From: CALMFG01 sp963666035
GTDB lineage: Bacteria; Bacillota; Clostridia; Christensenellales; CALMFG01
Assembly: GCA_963666035.2 (NCBI GenBank)
Contig: CAXXJI010000003.1
Location: forward strand, 248,001 to 312,000
Direction: 5' to 3'
DNA: 64,000 bases
The notes under the pieces are model-generated. The model ran no database searches and was not told the DNA's origin. It was given only the letters and a program-made list of their open reading frames with translations. Below are positions 54,211 through 62,514 of this stretch, piece after piece. Both the position numbers and the translations under genes were made by a program. Positions within the stretch are counted from its first letter, which is position 1; each line of letters starts with the position of its first letter.

Positions 54211-54512
54211 CAAGCAAAGGCCTGCAGGCATATATGGACCTCGCAAAAGCAGGAACCAAAGAATCGGTTGAAGCCATTTTAGTACACTTAAACAAAAACA
54301 TGACAATCGCGGAATCGAAGTTTATTGATTACGCGTTGGGGCTGGTGGATACCGAGGCGGGGATTGGTGTGATGACACATTATCTTTTTTTCGGTACGCA
54401 GATACAGCGCAATTACTGTACGCTGTTTTTCGGAAGACGGGGCGATTATCCACTGATCCGAAAAGCATTTGATGCGGGATTGATTGACGCGAAACAGGCC
54501 TTTTCAAGATAG
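54207..54512 (+). CDS. Hypothetical protein coupled to the TetR gene
   Basis: A 101-residue soluble protein I do not recognise. It has helical character, with DLAKAGTKESVEAILVHLNK at the start and CTLFFGRRGDYPLIRKAFDA near the end. There is no signal peptide or cysteine cluster. Its ATG overlaps the TetR stop codon by four bases, so it depends on translation of that gene. It may be an effector-sensing or target protein of the regulator, but nothing shows this directly. Confidence 0.65.
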   Translation: MTSKGLQAYMDLAKAGTKESVEAILVHLNKNMTIAESKFIDYALGLVDTEAGIGVMTHYLFFGTQIQRNYCTLFFGRRGDYPLIRKAFDAGLIDAKQAFSR

Positions 54513-54535
54513 AAGCAAGTGAATGCGGGTTTTGA

Positions 54536-55414
54536 TTACGCGTTTTGATCTATGCAATATGCGTAGAACTGTGCGTGGCTTTTTTGGGTATGTTCATCAA
54601 AAAAGTCGGGTTTGATGGCTTTGTCCGCAAGCGTTTTGTTAAGGTCATAACCGTTTTTCAGAACGGAAAACTGCATCAAACGTGAGTGGATGGCCTGCTG
54701 TTTGCAGGCGTAGACGCACCGCATACACCAAAGGCAATTGGCGCCAAAAGTGATTTTACCGTTTTTATCTTGGATATTATGCTGCGGGCAGTTTTTGACG
54801 CAAATCATACAGTGATTGCACGTACTTTTAGCATGAAGGGAAATCCCATAAACCTTGGCGCCGATGCCGTGTTCGCCGGCGCTGGTCAGGCTTCCGAGAA
54901 GCAGAGCAAAAAAACTGACTTTTGGCAGACGTTGTACCTGGTTGACGATATCAAGCGCAATTTGCTCCGTTTTTTCCTTGGCGGTTTCGGCCAGCTGTTT
55001 GACCAATCTGGGATCATACGCAATCAGCCAGTTGGAACCCATGACTACCGTGCGATCATAGAAGGTTTGGTATCCTTTTCGTTTGAGTCTGTGCATAACA
55101 CTGGCAGAGGCACCCTCGTTGACGGGGCTGATTCCGCCCGCGGTTTTGATATGGAACAGCGGCATATCCGTCTGCGCTGGCAAAAAAGCGGCAAAACGTT
55201 TGACAATAGCCGGCGCGCGAAAGCCGTATACCGGATAGCAAAGACCGACGGCATCGATACCGTTAAACGAATCGGGAAGAATGGGCCCAGAGATTTGCTC
55301 AATATTCACGATTTCTACTGATTTTACGTGTTTAACCAGTTCGGATTGCAGAAGATTCGTCACATAAGCGGTGTTGCCGGTGCCCGAAAAATAATAGATC
55401 AGGATATGCTCCAT
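54536..55414 (-). CDS. EFR1-type protein: flavodoxin domain plus 2x[4Fe-4S] ferredoxin
   Basis: A 292-residue fusion common in anaerobic Clostridia. The flavodoxin part starts YYFSGTGNTAYVTNLL (FMN loop) and has GLCYPVYGFRAPAIVKRFA. The C-terminal part holds CNHCMICVKNCP and CLWCMRCVYACKQ (about residues 195-240). It is a cytoplasmic electron carrier whose partner is unknown. It lies just after the mogA terminator on the same strand, preceded by GGGGTGA, and is convergent with the TetR pair. Confidence 0.88.
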   Translation of the reverse strand: MEHILIYYFSGTGNTAYVTNLLQSELVKHVKSVEIVNIEQISGPILPDSFNGIDAVGLCYPVYGFRAPAIVKRFAAFLPAQTDMPLFHIKTAGGISPVNEGASASVMHRLKRKGYQTFYDRTVVMGSNWLIAYDPRLVKQLAETAKEKTEQIALDIVNQVQRLPKVSFFALLLGSLTSAGEHGIGAKVYGISLHAKSTCNHCMICVKNCPQHNIQDKNGKITFGANCLWCMRCVYACKQQAIHSRLMQFSVLKNGYDLNKTLADKAIKPDFFDEHTQKSHAQFYAYCIDQNA

Positions 55415-55430
55415 CGTGTCACCCCATCAT

Positions 55431-55460
55431 AAAAAAAGATGGTATTATTATACCACCATT
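55431..55460 (-). terminator. Terminator of the Mo/Se operon
   Basis: On the minus strand TGGTAT-AATA-ATACCA forms a short stem followed by TCTTTTTTT, 43 bases after mogA. Confidence 0.75.
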
Positions 55461-55502
55461 CAAAGAACAATATGTAAAATTATTGTAATTCCCAAACTGA
55501 TA

Positions 55503-55997
55503 TTATTTGGGTACGGCACAGTCGGTGTCATGACCGCGTAAGATATCCAAACCGTGCGCGAGCGAAGGCAGCACCGCGGCCAGATTCTCCACCGCGGCTT
55601 TGGGACTGCCGGGCAGGTTGATGATGAGGGTTTGCCTGCGGATGCCCGCCGTACTTCTGGAAAGACAAGCACGCGGGGTGACGGCGAGCGAAGCCGCGCG
55701 CATGGCTTCGGGGATGCCGGGAGCAAGTTTGTCGCAGACCGCGATGGTCGCCTCGGGCGTCACGTCCCGCAAGGCAAAACCGGTGCCGCCGGTTGTAACG
55801 ATCAGCGCACAATTTTTTTTGTCCGAACAATGAATCAAAGCCGCTTCGATATCTTGCTTTTCGTCGGGAACAATCAGCACTCCGACGACATCATATCCCG
55901 CATCTTCCAGCACTTTTTTCACCGCTGGACCACTTTCGTCCGGCCGCGTGCCGTGGTAACTTCGGTCACTGACCGTAATCACTTTTGCCGTATACAT
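55503..55997 (-). CDS. mogA: Molybdopterin adenylyltransferase (MogA/MoaB type)
   Basis: This enzyme adenylates molybdopterin before molybdenum insertion. The 164 residues carry VITVSDRSYHGTRPDESGP, the MPT-binding TTGGTGFALRDVTPEAT and the C-terminal LIINLPGSPKAAVENL. It is the last gene of the operon, 10 bases after the MoeA-like gene, so the two steps of metal insertion are made together. Confidence 0.92.
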   Translation of the reverse strand: MYTAKVITVSDRSYHGTRPDESGPAVKKVLEDAGYDVVGVLIVPDEKQDIEAALIHCSDKKNCALIVTTGGTGFALRDVTPEATIAVCDKLAPGIPEAMRAASLAVTPRACLSRSTAGIRRQTLIINLPGSPKAAVENLAAVLPSLAHGLDILRGHDTDCAVPK

Positions 55998-56007
55998 CGC
56001 ATTTACC

Positions 56008-57027
56008 TCACTTTCCGAATGGGCAGATCGGGTAATGGCATACTTCGCATTTCAGGCAAAGCCCGCCCTCGCCCATCTGAACAAAATCCTCTTTGGACAT
56101 TCTAACCCCCGCGGCAATCTTTGGCAGTGCAATATCAAAGATGGTGGCCGCGGCGTACATGACGCACCCCGGCAGGCCGAGAATGGGGGTGCCGTCCGGG
56201 TAATAACCGACCAAAAACATAGCGCCGGGCAGGACAGGAGCACCATAGGTGACGATATCCGCACCGCTGGCTTTAATAGCGCCGGGCGTTCTGTCATCCG
56301 GGTCCACACTCATGCCGCCGGTACAGATGATGATATCCGCGTGCTTTTCCCGCAGGGCATTAATGGCATTTTGAATGTTATCGGTGCCGTCATCCACCAC
56401 CAAGTGTTCGGCTGCGGCGATGCCGAAATTTTTTAATTTTCGTTCGACAACCGGTGTGAAAGTGTCTTGAATCCGACCGTAGAAGACTTCGCTTCCAGTG
56501 GTGATGATCCCTGCGGTTTTAAGCCGATATGGCGTCAGTTTCAGAATCGGCGCATCAGCAGCGATTTTTTCAGCGCGGACGATTTTCTCTTTGGCGATAA
56601 CCAAAGGCACCACGCGCGCGGCGCAGAGCAAATCGCCCTTCTTCACGGCGGTATTACCCTTTCGCGTGGAGACAATCAGCTCATCGATGCGGTTGATATC
56701 CAAAAGTTTCTCGGACTGCACAGTGAAAAACCCGTCAATTTCAGCATTGAGTTCAATCTTGCCTTCTTTGACGTCGCTGGCCCGCATGTTTTGATTTTGG
56801 CAGATCGCGGTTAAACGCGCGGCCGCATCGTTTTCATGCAGCATGCCGGATTCAATCTCCCAGACATACAGGTTTTCCTTGCCCATGGACAGCAAAACCG
56901 GGATGTCATCTTCGCTCACCACATGTCCTTTTTTAAAACGCGGGCCTTTAAATTCGCCCTGTATGATCTGCGTCATGTCGTGGCAGAGCACATGCCCTGC
57001 CGCCTGGGTTGTTTTAATCAGTTTCAT
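56008..57027 (-). CDS. Molybdopterin-binding MoeA-like protein with C-terminal Cys cluster
   Basis: A 339-residue protein. Residues about 160-310 form the MoeA/MogA-type domain with CTGGMSVDPDDRTPGAIKAS and ILGLPGCVMYAAATIF. The N-terminal half differs from classical MoeA. The C-terminus ends CLKCEVCHYPICPFGK, a C-x2-C-x2-C-x4-C cluster that could bind a metal or [Fe-S]. Proteins of this type accompany molybdenum hydroxylase genes in Clostridia. It overlaps the MOSC gene by 14 bases. It may replace MoeA for a hydroxylase-specific cofactor. Confidence 0.82.
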   Translation of the reverse strand: MKLIKTTQAAGHVLCHDMTQIIQGEFKGPRFKKGHVVSEDDIPVLLSMGKENLYVWEIESGMLHENDAAARLTAICQNQNMRASDVKEGKIELNAEIDGFFTVQSEKLLDINRIDELIVSTRKGNTAVKKGDLLCAARVVPLVIAKEKIVRAEKIAADAPILKLTPYRLKTAGIITTGSEVFYGRIQDTFTPVVERKLKNFGIAAAEHLVVDDGTDNIQNAINALREKHADIIICTGGMSVDPDDRTPGAIKASGADIVTYGAPVLPGAMFLVGYYPDGTPILGLPGCVMYAAATIFDIALPKIAAGVRMSKEDFVQMGEGGLCLKCEVCHYPICPFGK

Positions 57028-57463
57028 CGCTTTTCTCCAAAACGTTCACCGTATCACCGGGCGATATCCTGCCGCCTTTTTTGACCGCCGCAAACACGCC
57101 TTGGGTGGGCATAATGCATTTGCCGGTGGCTTCCATAATGGCGCAGTTACTGTGGCATTCCTTGCCAATCTGAGTGATTTGCACTCTGGTTTCACCAATC
57201 TGTAAAATCGTGCCGATCGGAAGTACGGGCAAGACGATGCCTTGCGTGATGATATTTTCGGCAAACGCACCGGGAGGCAAGTCGATACCTAACCCTTTCA
57301 TGGTATTAATGCTTTCTTGAGATAACAGACTGATCTGCCGATGCCAGTTGCCAGCGTGGGCATCGCCGATGATGCCATGGTTTTCCTGCAATTCGATATA
57401 GGGCATTTCCTTTTTGGGCAGGCCCCTTTTTTCGCTGATGCATACAGCGATTACTTTTGCCAT
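57014..57463 (-). CDS. MOSC-domain protein
   Basis: A stand-alone MOSC domain of 149 residues, with EKRGLPKKEMPYIELQENHG, GDAHAGNWHRQISLLSQESI and GAFAENIITQGI. The Cys in EIGKECHSNCAIM matches the conserved sulfur-binding position (GKEC). MOSC proteins bind Moco or pass sulfur to it. ATG 57463 lies one base after the moaC stop; an in-frame GTG at 57475 lies inside moaC. Overlap with the MoeA-like gene implies coupling. Confidence 0.88.
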   Translation of the reverse strand: MAKVIAVCISEKRGLPKKEMPYIELQENHGIIGDAHAGNWHRQISLLSQESINTMKGLGIDLPPGAFAENIITQGIVLPVLPIGTILQIGETRVQITQIGKECHSNCAIMEATGKCIMPTQGVFAAVKKGGRISPGDTVNVLEKSDETD

Positions 57464-57464
57464 A

Positions 57465-57938
57465 CTATTTTTCACTTCTCCTGTATTCTCCGCTGCTGCC
57501 GCCGGATTTTTCCAGCAGTCGGATGTGGGTGATGGTCATATCTTTTTGCACCGCTTTGCACATATCATAAATGGTCAGCGCAGCGGTTGATACGGCCGTT
57601 AGGGCCTCCATCTCGACGCCCGTCTCACCCTTACACTTCACTTCGGCAATAATGGCGATACCGTCCGGTTCGTAGCTGAATGAAATATCGATGCCGAGCA
57701 GCGGGAGCGGGTGGCACATGGGGATGATCTCGGATGTGCGCTTGGCCGCCATGATGCCGGCCACCTGCGCCACGGCTAAAACATCACCCTTGGCGACGCC
57801 ATGGATGATGACTTTTTCAAGCGTGGTAGGGTGCATCGTCACCTTTCCGGCGGCTCTGGCGAAGCGAAGCGTAGGTGCTTTGTCCGACACGTCCACCATC
57901 CGTGAATGTCCTTCTTTATTCAAATGGGTAAATTCCAT
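57465..57938 (-). CDS. moaC: Cyclic pyranopterin monophosphate synthase
   Basis: MoaC makes cPMP from the MoaA product. The 157 residues contain FTHLNKEGHSRMVDVSDK, the active-site MCHPLPL and EMEALTAVSTAALTIYDMCK with K in KAVQKDM. The frame is open upstream to 57977, but ATG 57938 follows GGAGG by 5 bases and gives the family N-terminus. It begins at the moaA stop codon. Confidence 0.94.
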   Translation of the reverse strand: MEFTHLNKEGHSRMVDVSDKAPTLRFARAAGKVTMHPTTLEKVIIHGVAKGDVLAVAQVAGIMAAKRTSEIIPMCHPLPLLGIDISFSYEPDGIAIIAEVKCKGETGVEMEALTAVSTAALTIYDMCKAVQKDMTITHIRLLEKSGGSSGEYRRSEK

Positions 57939-57939
57939 A

Positions 57940-58887
57940 TTATCCTCCAATTTGATGCATCTTACGTCGCGATTCACTTTGTCCGTCTTCGTTTAAATGG
58001 TGCTGTTTCGGCTTATAGAAAATACCCTTTTTGATGGCGCTGACCAGCGCCGTTCCGTGTAAGCCCTTAAGATCGATCTCGGCGGAAGAGTGCAGGCAGG
58101 GTTTCAACTTCCCGTCGGTGGTGACGCGGATGCGATTGCAATCTCCGCAGAAATTGTGACTCATGGGGCGTATCAACCCCACTGTGCCGAGGTATCCCGG
58201 CACCTGAAAGAGTTTCGCCACACCGTCGGTCTTCACTGGCTCCAACGCGGGGCAGGCGCCCAGAACCGCATCGGTTGAAACAAATCGTTCGTTCGGCCAG
58301 TCGGCGCATTCGCCGATGGGCATGAGTTCGATAAACCGTACACTGACAGGGTCGTCTTTGGTGAGTGCAATCAGCTTAGGGATTTCATCCAGATTGAACC
58401 CGCCGATGAGAACGGTATTGATTTTGATGGCTTCAAAACCCGCCTTTTTTGCGGCTGCTAGTCCGGCTAAGGCTTCGTCCAGTGTTCCCAGCCGGGTCAA
58501 TTGACGAAATTTTGTTTCATCCAGCGTATCAAGGCTGATATTGAGGCGGTCAAGTCCGACGGATTTTAATTCTTTTGCAAACGGCGGCAGCAGACTGCCG
58601 TTGGTGGTCATGGTCAGCTCTTCAAGGCCGGGAATGCTTTTCAGCATCCGACAGAGTTCAACGATGCCTTTTCGCACCAAAGGTTCACCGCCGGTCAGCC
58701 GAATTTTTTTAATCCCGCAGGCCACAGCGGCACGCCCGATTTCGGCCAACGCTTCGATAGAAAGTATATCCGTATGGTTTAATTTGCACACACCGCTTTC
58801 ACCCATACAGTAGGAACAGCGGTAGTTGCAAAGATCGGTCACAGAAAGTCTTAAATATTCAATGTTCCGACCGTTTTGGTCTCTCAT
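57940..58887 (-). CDS. moaA: GTP 3',8-cyclase (radical SAM)
   Basis: MoaA starts molybdopterin synthesis by rearranging GTP. The 315 residues hold the SAM cluster motif CNYRCSYC (about residue 20) and the second cluster CGDCNRIRVTTDGKLKPCL near the C-terminus. RLTGGEPLVRKG is the SAM-binding GGEP. It lies 12 bases after modC and just before moaC. Confidence 0.95.
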   Translation of the reverse strand: MRDQNGRNIEYLRLSVTDLCNYRCSYCMGESGVCKLNHTDILSIEALAEIGRAAVACGIKKIRLTGGEPLVRKGIVELCRMLKSIPGLEELTMTTNGSLLPPFAKELKSVGLDRLNISLDTLDETKFRQLTRLGTLDEALAGLAAAKKAGFEAIKINTVLIGGFNLDEIPKLIALTKDDPVSVRFIELMPIGECADWPNERFVSTDAVLGACPALEPVKTDGVAKLFQVPGYLGTVGLIRPMSHNFCGDCNRIRVTTDGKLKPCLHSSAEIDLKGLHGTALVSAIKKGIFYKPKQHHLNEDGQSESRRKMHQIGG

Positions 58888-58899
58888 AGTTGCCTCACT

Positions 58900-59934
58900 C
58901 TATTTCAGCACCATCACGTTTTTAGGGTCAACGTAGACGGTTAAGTTTTCTTTATTTTTTTGTGATGCCCAAACTGATTTTTCCATTTCAGCACGAATCA
59001 ATGCACCGCCGGGCGTTTTCAGCATCACCACCGTGGAGAACATATTATCGACGACACGTGATACCGTACATTGTATCTTATTTTCATTTGGCGAAAAAGT
59101 CAAATGATGTGCGCGAATTCCGATATATCCGGCTTGATCTAAAATAGCATCTTTTGTCTTCAGCGAAAAGCCCCAATCGTTACAGACAGCGGTATGCGCA
59201 TCTTTTTTAGTGATTGCCGAAATGTTCTTGCATCCGGATATCATAGCGGCGCTGACTGTGGCGGGGGAATGGAACAGTCCGTCGATCGTTTCTTTGGGGT
59301 CGGATTGTCCGTTTGTCAGCACGCAAACCGAATCGCAGAGCCGGTAGACTTCATTGCGATTATGCGATACGTAGATGACGTTACCTGAAAAACTTGCCAG
59401 CGTATCCGAAAGCTCCATCTCCATCTGCCATTTCAAGTAGCTGTCCAGCGCCGAAAAGGGCTCATCCAAAAGAATCAATTCGGGCGCATTGACCAGAATA
59501 CGCGCCAGCGCTACACGCTGCTGCTGTCCGCCTGACAGATAAGGGGGCTTTTTATGTTCCAAACCGTCCAGCTTAAATTGGGCAATTTTATCTTTAACGA
59601 TTTTGTGTTTTTCTGCCACATGACCACTGCGCACGCCGGCCAGAATATTGTCGAACACGGTCATGTTGGGGAACAGCGCGTACTGCTGGAAAAGATAGCC
59701 CACCCGCCGTTTCTGCGGAGGCAGGTTGACCTTGCGCCGGCTGTCGAAAAGCACGCGCTTATTTAAGATAATCTGTCCGCTGTCCGGCGTCTCAAGTCCG
59801 GCGATGCACTTTAAGGTCATGCTTTTGCCGCTGCCCGAAGCGCCGAGCAGTGCCAAAATTTCGTTTTCTTCTGTGAATTTGACCGATAGATTAAACGCAC
59901 CTATTTTCTTTTGGATATCTACAGTAAGTGCCAT
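58900..59934 (-). CDS. modC: Molybdate ABC transporter ATP-binding protein
   Basis: A 344-residue ATPase with Walker A LGASGSGKSMTL, signature YLSGGQQQRVALARIL, Walker B LILLDEPFSALD and a C-terminal TOBE/MOP-like domain (about 230-344) that can bind oxyanions. It starts 3 bases after modB with GGAGGG inside modB. It energises molybdate (or tungstate) import for the cofactor genes that follow. Confidence 0.92.
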   Translation of the reverse strand: MALTVDIQKKIGAFNLSVKFTEENEILALLGASGSGKSMTLKCIAGLETPDSGQIILNKRVLFDSRRKVNLPPQKRRVGYLFQQYALFPNMTVFDNILAGVRSGHVAEKHKIVKDKIAQFKLDGLEHKKPPYLSGGQQQRVALARILVNAPELILLDEPFSALDSYLKWQMEMELSDTLASFSGNVIYVSHNRNEVYRLCDSVCVLTNGQSDPKETIDGLFHSPATVSAAMISGCKNISAITKKDAHTAVCNDWGFSLKTKDAILDQAGYIGIRAHHLTFSPNENKIQCTVSRVVDNMFSTVVMLKTPGGALIRAEMEKSVWASQKNKENLTVYVDPKNVMVLK

Positions 59935-59937
59935 CGG

Positions 59938-60609
59938 TTATAACCCTCCGGTGTGCCGGTTTCGTTTTTCTAGGAAACTCATCGCTAAAAGCACCACCGC
60001 TGAGATCACCATGTTAATCATGACCCATCGAAACGCGAGCGCGTCGTCGCCGATGCGCCAAAGCTGATAGACGGTGGTGGAGATGGTGGCGGTTTTGCCG
60101 GGCGTGTAGCCCGCAATCATGCTGGTAGCGCCGTATTCGCCCAAAGCCCGCGCAAAGGCCAAAACCGTGCCGGCCAGTATGCCCTGACGGCAGTTTGGCA
60201 TCTGCACCCGCCAGAATACCCAGGTGTTGGATTTGCCCAAGGTGCGGCCGGAATCCGCCAGCGTGGCATCGAAGCTTTCAAAAGCGCCCCGCGCCGTGCG
60301 GTACATCAGAGGGAAGATGACGACGGCAGTGACGAAAATCGCCGACCACCAGTGCATGGTCAGCTTCACGCCGAAAACGTCCACCACCCATGCGCCGATC
60401 ACCCGGTTGGGACCCAAAAGGCGCAAAGCCAGATAGCCGACGACAGTGGGCGGCAAGACTAAAGGCAATGTCAGAATCACATCCAAAACGCCCTTAATCA
60501 TGCGCGGCGCCTTGGCGATATAGTGCGCGGAGAAGATGCCGACAAAAAAGATGATGCCGGTGGAGACAGCTGCAATGCGGATGGAATTGACCAGCGGGAA
60601 CCAATCCAT
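59938..60609 (-). CDS. modB: Molybdate ABC transporter permease
   Basis: A 223-residue permease with five helices and the ABC coupling motif EYGATSMIAGYTPGKTATIS. The frame extends to 60660, but ATG 60609 (MDWFPLVNSIRIA) has AAGGAG 7 bases upstream. FARALGEYGA is the ModB signature. It lies between modA and modC. Confidence 0.93.
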   Translation of the reverse strand: MDWFPLVNSIRIAAVSTGIIFFVGIFSAHYIAKAPRMIKGVLDVILTLPLVLPPTVVGYLALRLLGPNRVIGAWVVDVFGVKLTMHWWSAIFVTAVVIFPLMYRTARGAFESFDATLADSGRTLGKSNTWVFWRVQMPNCRQGILAGTVLAFARALGEYGATSMIAGYTPGKTATISTTVYQLWRIGDDALAFRWVMINMVISAVVLLAMSFLEKRNRHTGGL

Positions 60610-60628
60610 AAAGCACTCCTTACTTAAG

Positions 60629-61483
60629 TTAATCAATTGCAGTAAATCCCACGGCTTCAAAGACGGCCACGGCGTCAGGGGAGCCGAGAAACGCTAAGAA
60701 ATCGATTGCCGCTTCCGGATTTTGGCTGACATTCATCACTGCGGCGGGGTAGATCACCTGACCGCACATCGCGGGCGTGGCGTAGTCCACAATGGTAAGT
60801 CCTGCCGAAAAGGCATCGGTGCAATAGACGATGCCGCAATCCACGGTGTTTTCCTCAATTTGCGTCACGACTTCTTTGACGTTGGAACCATAGGTGATGC
60901 AGCCCGCGTTTGCAAGTGTTGTTTCATCCAGCCCGTAGTAAGCTAAAATTTTCTGAGCATATTGGCCCACCGGAACGTCTGAATTGCCCATGGCGAAGAA
61001 AACATCGGCTGACGCAAGTTTTTCCGCCAGATCATCAAATGAAATAACGTCTGCCGGATTACCCTTAGGCACACATAAGGTCACTTTGTTTTCCAAAATA
61101 TCGCGGCGTGTGTCCGCCAAAACAAAGTCAAGGCCGTCCGTGTTAATCGAAGCATCCGAGGTGATATCCAGCTGGTTCATCGGCTTCTGACTGGCGGCGA
61201 TGTACGCATCGCAGTCCGCACCTTCTTCGATCTGGGTTTTAAGGGTACCCGAAGAATCAAAAGTGAATACCAGTTGGATTAAAGGATGTGCGGCTTCATA
61301 CATCGTGCCGATCTCGGTCAGCGTTTCTGTCATGGAAGCCGCCGCGAATATGATGAGTTCGGTTGGCTCATCTGCGTTTTCTACGGGCACGGCCAGGGGG
61401 ACTTCGGACTCAACCGCAGGGGCACATCCGGTGAAAGTGAGCATAAGAAGCGTAAGGAACATGGTGATCATTCGTGTTTTCAT
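60629..61483 (-). CDS. modA: Molybdate-binding lipoprotein
   Basis: The extracellular binding protein of the importer, 284 residues. The signal is MITMFLTLLMLTFTGC with the lipobox cysteine near residue 19. IIFAAASMTETLTEIG and FTFDSSGTLKTQIEEGADCD carry the ligand-binding serines typical of ModA. DCGIVYCTDAF is also characteristic. Tungstate cannot be excluded as ligand. It lies 27 bases after xdhC and 19 before modB. Confidence 0.92.
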   Translation of the reverse strand: MKTRMITMFLTLLMLTFTGCAPAVESEVPLAVPVENADEPTELIIFAAASMTETLTEIGTMYEAAHPLIQLVFTFDSSGTLKTQIEEGADCDAYIAASQKPMNQLDITSDASINTDGLDFVLADTRRDILENKVTLCVPKGNPADVISFDDLAEKLASADVFFAMGNSDVPVGQYAQKILAYYGLDETTLANAGCITYGSNVKEVVTQIEENTVDCGIVYCTDAFSAGLTIVDYATPAMCGQVIYPAAVMNVSQNPEAAIDFLAFLGSPDAVAVFEAVGFTAID

Positions 61484-61510
61484 GGGTTATCTCCTGTATA
61501 TGTATTAGTG

Positions 61511-62482
61511 TCATTGCTCTTTCCGGTGGCGGATCAGTTCAGCCGCCACACTGATGGCGATTTCGGCGGGTGTTTCGGCCAGAATCGCGAGACCGATGGG
61601 TGCATGGATGCGGTCGATTTCATTCATGGAAAAGCCGCGTTCCAATAAACGTTTTCGCGTCACAGCGATCTTGTTGCGGCTGCCGATACAGCCGATATAG
61701 GTGGTGCGGACAGATAAGGCCTGACAGAGCACTTCGAAATCCGCCTGATGGCCGGGGGTCATGATGACCACATAATCGTCTTCGGTCAGCGCGATTTTTT
61801 CGGCAAATCGCTCATATTCACCGCAGATGACTTCGCTGGCGTCCGGGAAGTTTTCGGGTTTGGCGAGGTACGATCGATTGTCGAAAACGACTACACGAAA
61901 ATCGACCGAAGCCAAAACCGGCACCAGTGCTTTGCCCACATGGCCGCCGCCAAAGACATAGACCGTGCCCTTTTGGGAAACAGGTTCCATGTAGAGACCG
62001 TTTTTATAATAGGCGGTATGTGAACAATAGGGCTGGAGCTTGGCGGGGATTTCGCCCGCTTCGAATACGTCAAAGTCGGAAACGCCGCGGGCTGAAAGAC
62101 GCATATAGAGCCACGCATTGCAGTCCTTATTCAGCACATCCAAAAGCTTTCCCAGCACGGGCAGATCCTTAGGCCTCAGCGGCTGAAAGCATACGGTCAC
62201 CGTACCGCCGCAGATCATGTTGGTGTCGTTGTGCTCATTGCCTTCCATGCTGTAGGTTACCAGCGAGAAACGGGATGGCTTCAAATCTCGGGCCGCTTTG
62301 CCGATGACGATATGCTCCACTGCGCCGCCGCCGATGGTGCCCGAAAAAGAACCGTCTTCAAACACGGCTAATCGCGCGCCTGCGCCGCGGGGTGAAGACC
62401 CGGTGCCGGTGAGAATACTGCACAGCATGACGGGCTTCTTATTTTTCATTGCGGCGATTATGTCGCTCACCACTGTTTTCAT
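61511..62482 (-). CDS. xdhC: XdhC/CoxI-family Moco maturation protein
   Basis: XdhC proteins bind molybdopterin cofactor and help its sulfuration and insertion into xanthine-dehydrogenase-type enzymes. The 323 residues have the XdhC_CoxI segment CSILTGTGSSPRGAGARLAV (about 21-40) with GTIGGGAVEH, and the C-terminal Rossmann-like domain with VYVFGGGHVGKALVPV (about 172) and MTPGHQADFEVL. An AAGGAG site precedes the ATG. It lies 32 bases after selD. Confidence 0.92.
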   Translation of the reverse strand: MKTVVSDIIAAMKNKKPVMLCSILTGTGSSPRGAGARLAVFEDGSFSGTIGGGAVEHIVIGKAARDLKPSRFSLVTYSMEGNEHNDTNMICGGTVTVCFQPLRPKDLPVLGKLLDVLNKDCNAWLYMRLSARGVSDFDVFEAGEIPAKLQPYCSHTAYYKNGLYMEPVSQKGTVYVFGGGHVGKALVPVLASVDFRVVVFDNRSYLAKPENFPDASEVICGEYERFAEKIALTEDDYVVIMTPGHQADFEVLCQALSVRTTYIGCIGSRNKIAVTRKRLLERGFSMNEIDRIHAPIGLAILAETPAEIAISVAAELIRHRKEQ

Positions 62483-62514
62483 CTTGCGTAATTCTCCTTG
62501 AAAAGTTGAATGGG

